A stretch of DNA of 64,000 nt from DATGZH01 sp035297265 (GTDB lineage Bacteria; Actinomycetota; Acidimicrobiia; Acidimicrobiales; RAAP-2). Below the pieces are notes generated by a model. It was given only the letters and a program-made list of their open reading frames with translations. It was not told the DNA's origin and searched no databases. The DNA is taken from positions 85,630 through 149,629 of the forward strand of contig DATGZH010000019.1 of NCBI GenBank assembly GCA_035297265.1, given 5' to 3'. A program made the position numbers and the translations under genes. Every line of letters starts with the position of its first letter. Within the stretch, counting starts at the first letter, position 1. Below, piece by piece: positions 58,545 to 64,000 of this stretch.

Positions 58545-60026
58545 TCAGGGCTCGATGGCCGAGCGCAGGACCGGGGCGGCCGGCACCTGGCGCCGGGCCA
58601 GGGACCGCCGGAGCGTCTCGGTCAGCACCCGCCGGGTGTCCCGGGGGTCGATGAGCTCGTCGAAGCCGAACGACTCGGCCGACGAGTAGGAGGCCTGGAG
58701 CTCGGCCTCCCGCAGGGAGCGGGCCTGCTCCTCGTCGGCCCGGATGGCTCGGCTCGCCGCGCCGGCCCCCATCGCCCCGAGCGTGGCCCCCGGGTAGGCG
58801 AAGGTGCCGGCCTGGCCGTCGTAGCTCACCATGGCCATGACCATCGAGCCGAAGCCGTAGGCCTTGCGCAGCGTGAGGTGGAGCTTGGGCGTCTCGACCA
58901 ACGTCTGGGCGAGGAACATGCGGGCACCCTTCCGGAGCACCCCCTGCTCCTCGGAGCGCTTGCCCGGGAGGATCCCCGGGTTGTCGGCCAAGAAGACGAG
59001 CGGGAGGTGGAAGGCGTCGGCCACCTTCACGAAGTGGGCGGCCTTCTCGGCGGCCGCCGCGTCGACCGAACCGGCGTAGACGAGGGGCTGGTTGGCCACG
59101 ACGGCCACCGGGTCCCCGCCGAGGTGGGCGAGAAGACAGAGGACCGACGGTCCGTAGTGGCCCTGGACCTCGAACCAGGTGCCGTCGTCGAGCACCCGAG
59201 AGAGCACGTCGCGCATGTCGTAGGTCCGCCGCCCGTCGCGGGGCACCACGTCGACCAGGTCATCGCACGGGCCGAGGTCGTCGCGGGGCTCGAGCGAAGG
59301 CGGGTAGGACCAGGCGCTCGACGGGAAGTAGGAGAGGTAGGTGCGGACCTGGCCGAGGGCCTCCCGGTCGTCGGTCGCCAGGTTGTGCACGAGGCCGCTG
59401 GCCAGTGCCACCGACGGCCCACCCAGCTCCTCCTTGGTCACCTGCTCCCCGGTGGCCTCGCGCACGACGGGCGGGCCGGCGGTGAAGATGGCCGCCCCCT
59501 CGGTCATGACCGAGAAGTCCGAGACCGGGGCGACCAGCGCACCGTGGCCGGCCGAGGAGCCGAGAACCGCGGTCACGACGGGCACGTGCCCCGAGCATCG
59601 GGCCTGGGCGAGGAGGTCGGTCGGGTAACGACCGTGCACCCGCTCGGTCGTCCGGTAGCCGGCGCCCTCGAGCATCATCACGAGGGGCACCCGGTCGCGG
59701 AGGGCGAGCTCGGCCACCCGGTAGCGCTTGGCGTTGTTGCCCGTCCCGATGCTCCCGCCCTCGACGGTGAAGTCCTCCGCCCCGATCATCACCGGGCGCC
59801 CGTCGATGCGGCCGAAGCCGGCCACGAAAGCGTCGGCCGGCACCCGGCCGACGAGCGTGCCGATCTCCTGGAACGATCCGTCGTCGACGAGCTCGTCGAC
59901 GCGGGCCCGGGCGTCGAGCTTGCCCGCCCCGTGCTGGCGGGCGAGCCGCTCCTCGCCCCCCATCGCCCGGGCTCGGGTGCGCCGGGCCGCGAGGTCCCCG
60001 AGCGTGTCCCCCCACTCCGTGCTCAT
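58545..60026 (-). CDS. Acyl-CoA carboxylase carboxyltransferase (beta) subunit
   Basis: 493 aa. Crotonase-like carboxyltransferase with ARQHGAGKLDARARVDELVD, oxyanion-hole regions GSSAGHGALVAPVSDF in the N-half and YDGQAGTFAYPGATLGAMGA in the C-half. Related to propionyl- or methylcrotonyl-CoA carboxylase beta chains. The biotin carboxylase alpha chain is not nearby. ATG at 60026 is 11 bases after the amidase stop, giving an operon. Confidence 0.9.
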   Translation of the reverse strand: MSTEWGDTLGDLAARRTRARAMGGEERLARQHGAGKLDARARVDELVDDGSFQEIGTLVGRVPADAFVAGFGRIDGRPVMIGAEDFTVEGGSIGTGNNAKRYRVAELALRDRVPLVMMLEGAGYRTTERVHGRYPTDLLAQARCSGHVPVVTAVLGSSAGHGALVAPVSDFSVMTEGAAIFTAGPPVVREATGEQVTKEELGGPSVALASGLVHNLATDDREALGQVRTYLSYFPSSAWSYPPSLEPRDDLGPCDDLVDVVPRDGRRTYDMRDVLSRVLDDGTWFEVQGHYGPSVLCLLAHLGGDPVAVVANQPLVYAGSVDAAAAEKAAHFVKVADAFHLPLVFLADNPGILPGKRSEEQGVLRKGARMFLAQTLVETPKLHLTLRKAYGFGSMVMAMVSYDGQAGTFAYPGATLGAMGAGAASRAIRADEEQARSLREAELQASYSSAESFGFDELIDPRDTRRVLTETLRRSLARRQVPAAPVLRSAIEP

Positions 60027-60036
60027 GAGCCAAGGC

Positions 60037-61452
60037 TCATGACCCGAGGGGTGAGCCCGGGGCGACCTTCGGCCACGGCAGCTCGCGCTCGGCCACGAGG
60101 GCCAGGTCGAGGAGGGCCGTCTCCCGGTGGTGCCCGGCGAGGACCTGGAGGCCGACCGGCAGACCGTCGACCAGACCGACGGGGAGGCTCATGGCCGGGC
60201 TGCCGTGCAGGTTCGACGGCGCGGTGAGCGCAGCGTTGTTCATGATCGCCCGGACGAAGCCCACCTCGGCGATGAGGTCCACTCCGGGGAGCGTCGAGGG
60301 CGGCGGCCCCTCGGCGACGAAGGCCACGTCGGGGTTGGTCGAGGCCATCACGAAGTCGGCCGCCTCGAACAGGTCGGCCATGGCCTCGTTCAGCCGGCGG
60401 CGGTAGGCCTCGACGGACGCCGCCCGCTCCAGGTCGAAGTGCTGCAGGGCCATCTGGAGGCCGGCCCGCATCTCGGGCGAGAGCTCGTCGACGCGCCCGG
60501 GGTAGGCGTCGCCGAGGTCGGCCACGAAGGCCACCTGACCGGCGGTCGCCCACTCGCCGCGCAGCGGCGGGAGGCGCGGGACCACCTCGACCACCCGCAG
60601 CCCGGCCGCCTTGGCCAGGCGGGTGGCCGCGTCGTGCACGACGTCGGCCACCTCGGTGCGCACCCGGGCCGTCCCGAGGTCCGGGAGGACCGCCACCGTG
60701 CGCCCGGCGAGGTCGGACGAGCGCAGACCGGCCTCCCAACCTCCGACCCGAGGCAGGCTGAGGGGGTCGCGCTGGTCGAAGCCGTTCAACGCGTCGAACA
60801 GCCGGGCCGTGTCGCGCACCGAACGGCTCAGACAGCCGAGGACGCTCGTCAGCGGCTCGACCCCGGCGCGCGGGCCCTTGGGGATGCGGCCGTAGGTGGC
60901 CTTCAGCCCGAAGAGGCCCGAGAAGCCGGCCGGGATGCGGATGGAGCCGCCGCCGTCGCTCCCGGTGGCGATGGGGAGGAGGCCGCCGGCCACCGCGGCG
61001 GCCGTCCCGCCCGAGGACCCACCCGGGGTACGGGTCGGGTCCCAGGGGTTGCGCGTCGTGCCGTGGAGCTTCGTGGAGGTGCAGTTGATGCCGCCGAACT
61101 CGCTCGCGGTGGTCTGGGCGGTCAGCACCGCCCCCGCCGCCCGGAGGCGCACGATCGAGGTCTGGTCGTGCTCGCTCCGCCGGTCGGCGAAGATCGTCGA
61201 GGCCTCGGTGAACGGCCAGCCGGCCACGTGCTCGAGCTCCTTCACACCGAAGGGCACACCTCCGAAGGGGAGGGAGACGTCGGCCCGGTGGGCCGCCTCC
61301 CGAGCCCGGTCGACGTCGAGGTGGCTGAAGGCGTTCAACGGCGAGCGCTCGGCGGCGGCGAGACAGGCGTCGAGCGCCTCGAGCGGCGTGAGCGTGCCGG
61401 CCCGGAACGCCTCGACGAGTCCGCAGGCGTCGTCCAACCAGGGTTCGCTCAT
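60037..61452 (-). CDS. Amidase signature family hydrolase
   Basis: 471 aa. The Ser-cisSer-Lys triad is complete: K71 (GVKELEHV), cis-Ser S147 (GGSSGGTAAAV) and Ser S170 (GGGSIRIPAG). Related to GatA and bacterial amidases, without the rest of a GatCAB set, so a catabolic amidase is likelier. ATG at 61452 was chosen over a TTG at 61500 because the family N-terminus (DDACGLVEAFRAG) begins there. Confidence 0.92.
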   Translation of the reverse strand: MSEPWLDDACGLVEAFRAGTLTPLEALDACLAAAERSPLNAFSHLDVDRAREAAHRADVSLPFGGVPFGVKELEHVAGWPFTEASTIFADRRSEHDQTSIVRLRAAGAVLTAQTTASEFGGINCTSTKLHGTTRNPWDPTRTPGGSSGGTAAAVAGGLLPIATGSDGGGSIRIPAGFSGLFGLKATYGRIPKGPRAGVEPLTSVLGCLSRSVRDTARLFDALNGFDQRDPLSLPRVGGWEAGLRSSDLAGRTVAVLPDLGTARVRTEVADVVHDAATRLAKAAGLRVVEVVPRLPPLRGEWATAGQVAFVADLGDAYPGRVDELSPEMRAGLQMALQHFDLERAASVEAYRRRLNEAMADLFEAADFVMASTNPDVAFVAEGPPPSTLPGVDLIAEVGFVRAIMNNAALTAPSNLHGSPAMSLPVGLVDGLPVGLQVLAGHHRETALLDLALVAERELPWPKVAPGSPLGS

Positions 61453-61499
61453 CGCCGTCGACGGTAGCCCGCCAAGTGGCGGCGAGCCTGCGTGGGGCA

Positions 61500-61529
61500 A
61501 GAAATGCTAGCGCCGTGCCAGAAATGCTG
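61500..61529 (-). promoter_or_regulatory. Two GCATTTCT elements upstream of amidase
   Basis: On the minus strand TAGCATTTCT (61509-61500) and CAGCATTTCT (61529-61520) lie 20 bases apart, about 50-70 bases before the amidase start. The nearer one is followed by TGCCCC, like the alpha/beta hydrolase copy. Confidence 0.4.
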
Positions 61530-61708
61530 ATAGAGAGGCGGGCGACGCCGCGACCTACCGCGGCCACCGACTGACTCGACCCAGCGTGGCGGAGCGGCGG
61601 CGGCGTCCGAGACCCACGTTCGAATCAGCGAGGAACCAAGCGGACGAGCCGAGGAATGGCGCGGTAGCGCGTCACTTCGGGCTCCGTCTGCCGACGGCAG
61701 GAGGCCAG

Positions 61709-64000
61709 ATGTCCACCATGCGTGCAGGTACTGCGTCCCACGCTCCGAGCGTCCGCCGCCGGCTGACCAGGGTGCTCTTTGGCGGGTCGCTCGCCTTCGG
61801 GCTCGCCGTCGTGCCGCTCGTCACCGTGGGCGGCTCGCCCGCCGGGGCGGTGCTCCGTCCGCACGTCCTCCGGCCGTTCCTCCCGGCGCTGGCTCCCCAG
61901 CTGGCCGTGCCAACCGAGACCTTCATCGTGAACACCCCCAACGACACCAACCTGGCTGCCCCGACGGGCACCGCCTGTGTCGACACGGGCGGTGCCTGCT
62001 CGCTGCGGGCGGCCATCCAGGCGGCCAACAACGCCGGCGCCGCCAACCCCGACATGGGGCCGATCGCCATCACCTTGCCGGCGGGCGCCTACACCCTCAG
62101 CCTGGGCACCGTCCTGGCCATCACGGACCCGGCCGGTGTCATCATCAACGGGGCCGGGGCCGCCACGACCGCCGTCCAGCAGATGGCCGGCCCGACGGCC
62201 GGGGTCTTCCAGCTGGTCGAGGGGCCCTCGCTGGCCGGGGCCATCGCCGTGATCAACGGGGTCACCGTCCGCGGCGGCAACGCGGCGAACGGCGGCGGCG
62301 TCGAGGTGACGGACAACAACGACACGCTCCAGATGACGAATGACTCGCTGACCGGCAACACGGCCACCGGCGCAGGCGGGGGCCTCTTCAACAACGGGGA
62401 GACCTGGGCCACTGGGTCGACGTTCGCCGGGAACACCGCCCTCGCCGGGGGCGGCATCTTCAACGGGAGCGGCGCGCTCCAGCTGACGAACGACACCATC
62501 AACGGGAACACCGCGGTCACGAACGGTGCCTGCTGCGAGGAGGGTGGGGGCGGTCTCGGCAACGAGGACGGACCGGTCACCATCACCGGCGGTTCGATCT
62601 CCGGCAACACCGCGACGGCCCCGGGGGGAGACGAAGCTGACGGTGGCGGCGTCCTTATCGACGACCAGACAGACATGACCAACGTCACCATCAACGGGAA
62701 CACGGCCGGACCGGCCACCGCGGCCACCGACGTCACCGCCGTCGGCGGCGGCATCTACGCCCAGTACGGCCTCGAGTCGCTGACCGGAGTGACCCTCAGC
62801 GGCAACACGGCCAACGCCAACGGCACCGCTGATGCCGAGGGGGGTGGCCTCTACGACGACTCCGGGGCCGTCGAGACCAGCACCGTGGTCACGAACAACG
62901 GCGCCGTGGCGGCCGGCAGCGGGAACGCCGAGGGCGGGGGCATCTACGACAACGGGTACGCCATCAACATCACCAACGGCACGATCAACGGCAACAGCGC
63001 GTTCTCCGCGACCGGTGGCGCCTTCGGCGCCGGCACCTGGACGCAGAACGCCGACATGAACTTCACGACGAGCACGCTCAACGGGAACTTCGCTCTGGCC
63101 CTCGCCGGCCCCGCCGACGGTGGTGGGGCGTGGGCCGTCTTCGGGGGCCTCGAGTTCAACCAGACTGCGGTCAACGGGAACAGGGCCCAGGGCGCGACCG
63201 CCGCCGAGGGCGGCGGCGTGTACCAGGAGGACGACCCGGTCACGGTGTCCGGGGGCACCGTCGACACCAACGCCGCCTCGTCCAGTGGCGGTGAGGCCTG
63301 GGGCGGCGGCGTCGCGACGAGCGGCGCCAGCATCATCGTCTCGAACGGCGCCGAAGTGAACGGCAACAGCGCCACGACCACTGCCGCTGACACCGGCTAT
63401 GGCGGGGGCATCTACGTCGGCGTGGGCGGCAGTGTGACGCTCACGAACGGCGCGGTCAACGGCAACCTGGCTTCGTCCACCGGCGGGACCGCTGAGGGCG
63501 GCGGGGTCTGGGAGGACTACGGGATGACCATGACCGCGAGCTCGGTGTCGGGGAACTCGGCCACCGGGCTCGCCGGCAACCCGAACCGGGGTGGTGGCAT
63601 CTACGACGACGAGAACCTCACGGCCTCCGGCAGCGCGATCAACAACAACACGGTGACCGACGGTGCGGGTGGCGGCATCGCCAACCGAGGGGACCAGTTG
63701 CTCCTCGTGAACGACACCATCAACGGGAACCAGGCGACCGGCGCTGCCGGCATCGGCGGCGGGATCTACAACGACGACACGTCGACCATCCGCCACAGCA
63801 CGATCTCGGGGAACGTCGCCGGCAGCGAAGGCGGTGGGATCTGGTCGGACGACGGCCAGAGCTGGTCCAACGACACGATCTCGTTCAACCAGGCCAACCT
63901 GGGCGGGGGCGTGTACAACGAGTGGGTCGTGGATGGCACCGCCCTCGCGGTGGTGCGCAACACGGCGACCGGGACTGGCAACGCCGGCGGCGGCTTCTAC
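61709..64000 (+). CDS. Large secreted CSLREA/beta-helix repeat protein (3' end beyond window)
   Basis: At least 764 aa; no stop before the window edge. ATG at 61709 follows AGGAGGCCAG. A long signal peptide (LTRVLFGGSLAFGLAVVPLV) precedes a CSLREA-type region (FIVNTPNDTNLA ... GACSLRAAIQAAN). The remainder is a series of parallel-beta-helix repeats with NGNTA, SGNTA, EGGGIYDD and GGGLY signatures, like Pmp-type and adhesin-like surface proteins. A long antisense frame exists on the other strand but has no protein-like features. Surface adhesion or polysaccharide binding is an inference. Confidence 0.88.
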   Translation, partial: MSTMRAGTASHAPSVRRRLTRVLFGGSLAFGLAVVPLVTVGGSPAGAVLRPHVLRPFLPALAPQLAVPTETFIVNTPNDTNLAAPTGTACVDTGGACSLRAAIQAANNAGAANPDMGPIAITLPAGAYTLSLGTVLAITDPAGVIINGAGAATTAVQQMAGPTAGVFQLVEGPSLAGAIAVINGVTVRGGNAANGGGVEVTDNNDTLQMTNDSLTGNTATGAGGGLFNNGETWATGSTFAGNTALAGGGIFNGSGALQLTNDTINGNTAVTNGACCEEGGGGLGNEDGPVTITGGSISGNTATAPGGDEADGGGVLIDDQTDMTNVTINGNTAGPATAATDVTAVGGGIYAQYGLESLTGVTLSGNTANANGTADAEGGGLYDDSGAVETSTVVTNNGAVAAGSGNAEGGGIYDNGYAINITNGTINGNSAFSATGGAFGAGTWTQNADMNFTTSTLNGNFALALAGPADGGGAWAVFGGLEFNQTAVNGNRAQGATAAEGGGVYQEDDPVTVSGGTVDTNAASSSGGEAWGGGVATSGASIIVSNGAEVNGNSATTTAADTGYGGGIYVGVGGSVTLTNGAVNGNLASSTGGTAEGGGVWEDYGMTMTASSVSGNSATGLAGNPNRGGGIYDDENLTASGSAINNNTVTDGAGGGIANRGDQLLLVNDTINGNQATGAAGIGGGIYNDDTSTIRHSTISGNVAGSEGGGIWSDDGQSWSNDTISFNQANLGGGVYNEWVVDGTALAVVRNTATGTGNAGGGFY

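Noticed and set aside
61590..61650. tRNA-like fragments (GGCGGAGCGG and GTTCGAATC) ending in ACCA
   Set aside because: The stems do not pair and no anticodon arm is present; at most a degenerate resemblance.
61625..63796. Minus-strand frame of 723 codons opposite the beta-helix gene
   Set aside because: It is Val/Asp/Gly-rich, has no motif or start signal, and mirrors a repetitive high-GC coding sequence with a signal peptide and ribosome site on the plus strand.

Overview
The window is high-GC actinobacterial DNA. I infer Actinomycetota, with an Acidimicrobiia-like flavour, because GTG starts and 4-base stop/start overlaps are frequent, many proteins are secreted and Ser/Thr/Gly-rich, and a CrgA/PknB/PstP/FhaA/FhaB cell-division and signalling block is linked to a tRNA-Leu. 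That linkage is also seen near the replication origin of Mycobacterium tuberculosis (recalled from memory). The partial gyrA at the left edge fits an origin-proximal location.

Layout. 1-2.4 kb: the gyrA C-terminal half converges on a RodZ-like HTH membrane protein. 2.6-10.0 kb: one long operon with a two-component system, a secreted Cys/His-motif protein, a MacA-like adaptor, a MacB-type ATPase and permease, and a membrane-anchored protein. 10.1-20.9 kb: DipZ-like thiol-disulfide protein, signal peptidase I, CoA-transferase, methyltransferase, D-aminoacylase, a possible small toxin-antitoxin pair, a divergent TetR/MFS pair with clear operators, and a DGPF(YCII)/ECF42-type sigma pair. 21.0-22.4 kb: an F420-type PPOX-fold gene cut in two by a 928-bp insertion. 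22.4-33.3 kb: an antibiotic kinase-like gene, a GH43-like protein with six C-terminal repeats, a lipoprotein/pilin-like fusion, several VOC proteins, an MBL hydrolase, two tandem amidohydrolases and a divergent SDR. 33.4-37.6 kb: a visibly more AT-rich accessory stretch ending at tRNA-Leu, holding an XRE/nucleotidyltransferase pair, a patatin-like protein, a secreted protein and a cupin remnant. 37.6-45.8 kb: tRNA-Leu, fhaA, fhaB, pstP, pbpA, pknB, then trpG/pabA, crgA and a PH-like protein. 45.8-61.5 kb: catabolic genes (thiolase, thioesterase, SDRs, pirin, aldo-keto reductase, sulfatase, alpha/beta hydrolase, carboxyltransferase, amidase), a TnpB inserted in the middle, a second DGPF/ECF42 pair and an Xre/RES toxin-antitoxin pair. 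61.7 kb to the right edge: the start of a very large secreted CSLREA/beta-helix repeat protein that runs off the window.

Working together: the 2.6-10 kb operon looks like a sensor-controlled efflux or secretion system. The pknB/pstP/fha/pbpA/crgA block couples Ser/Thr phosphorylation to peptidoglycan synthesis and division. The two DGPF/ECF42 loci share a promoter signature and are probably self-activating. The catabolic block shares a recurring AGCATTTCT-like intergenic element that may mark a regulon. No CRISPR array, prophage, integrase or rRNA was seen.
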